Positions 5,537-5,664 of a stretch of 5,664 nt of DNA are shown here, piece after piece (the stretch's first letter is position 1; each line of letters opens with the position of its first letter). The position numbers and the translations under genes were made by a program. The notes beneath the pieces are model-generated. The model worked only from the letters and a program-made list of their open reading frames with translations. It ran no database searches and had not been told where the DNA came from. Source of the stretch: Fidelibacterota bacterium (GTDB lineage Bacteria > Fidelibacterota > UBA8477 > JABMPR01); the NCBI GenBank assembly GCA_030595455.1, contig JAUVDF010000086.1:1-5664 (forward strand), given 5' to 3'.

Positions 5537-5664
5537 ATGAAAGCCATTTGGAATAATCAAGTTATCGCAGAAAGCAATGAGACCGTGTTTATTGAAGGGA
5601 ATCACTACTTTCCTGTATCCTCAGTAAAGCTTGAGCTGCTAAATGATAGTACGACACATACGGT
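5537..5664 (+). CDS. DUF427 family protein, N-terminal part (3' truncated by window)
   Basis: An open frame starts at ATG 5537 and continues to the window edge, giving 42 residues. The sequence opens Met-Lys-Ala-Ile-Trp-Asn and continues Val-Ile-Ala-Glu-Ser, then Val-Phe-Ile-Glu-Gly-Asn-His-Tyr-Phe-Pro, and reaches Thr-Thr-His-Thr. This closely follows the DUF427 pattern, in which the next conserved block is usually Cys-Pro-Trp-Lys-Gly, just beyond the edge here. DUF427 proteins are small (about 90-120 residues for single-domain forms), probably cytoplasmic and beta-rich; I know of no established biochemical function. Placement 15 bases after egtD with its own good ribosome binding site suggests co-transcription. 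Family call is fairly secure; any role in ergothioneine metabolism is inference. Confidence 0.82.
   Translation, partial: MKAIWNNQVIAESNETVFIEGNHYFPVSSVKLELLNDSTTHT

Noticed and set aside
1..5664. CRISPR arrays, tRNA or rRNA genes, insertion sequences
   Set aside because: Coding sequence fills nearly the whole window, and I saw no repeat arrays, inverted-repeat ends, transposase motifs or tRNA-like sequences.

Overview
The window is a tightly packed, one-strand gene cluster for ergothioneine, the thiohistidine antioxidant. It contains both dedicated biosynthetic enzymes, EgtB (iron-dependent sulfoxide synthase) and EgtD (histidine trimethyltransferase). Between them lie an uncharacterised 284-residue protein and a two-gene ABC importer of the glycine betaine/osmoprotectant (OpuC/OsmU/EgtU) class. 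The two ends are cut genes: the last 37 codons of a short-chain dehydrogenase/reductase (SDR) upstream and the first 42 codons of a DUF427 protein downstream.

Layout, all on the + strand: SDR C-terminus (1-114), egtB (111-1397), unknown 284-aa protein (1417-2271), ABC ATPase (2278-3033), substrate-binding protein fused to permease (3030-4541), egtD (4541-5521), DUF427 start (5537-5664). Three junctions overlap by one or four bases (ATGA at 111-114, ATGA at 3030-3033, TAATG at 4539-4543). The remaining gaps are 6, 15 and 19 bases. I see no terminator or convincing promoter, so this looks like the interior of one operon whose promoter lies upstream of the window. No stretch of 300 bases lacks a gene.

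How the genes fit together: EgtD methylates histidine to hercynine (N-alpha-trimethylhistidine) with SAM. EgtB joins hercynine to a thiol, using O2 and iron. The EgtB carries a Phe-Asn-Ser-Tyr-Tyr-Asn motif resembling the cysteine-using EgtB of Chloracidobacterium rather than the gamma-glutamylcysteine-using mycobacterial enzyme, which fits the absence of egtA and egtC here. No PLP-dependent EgtE C-S lyase is visible, so the last step must be encoded elsewhere. The importer belongs to the family that includes the ergothioneine transporter EgtU, so the cluster plausibly couples synthesis with uptake of ergothioneine or a precursor such as hercynine. That substrate is an inference.

The most unusual points are the substrate-binding-first order of the fused transporter subunit (as I recall, EgtU/OpuF-type fusions have the permease first) and the uncharacterised 284-aa protein inside the operon.

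The organism is probably a Gram-negative bacterium, perhaps a gammaproteobacterium. The binding protein has a Sec signal without a lipobox cysteine, most genes have Shine-Dalgarno sequences (unlike most Bacteroidota), and base composition looks moderate. This placement is tentative.
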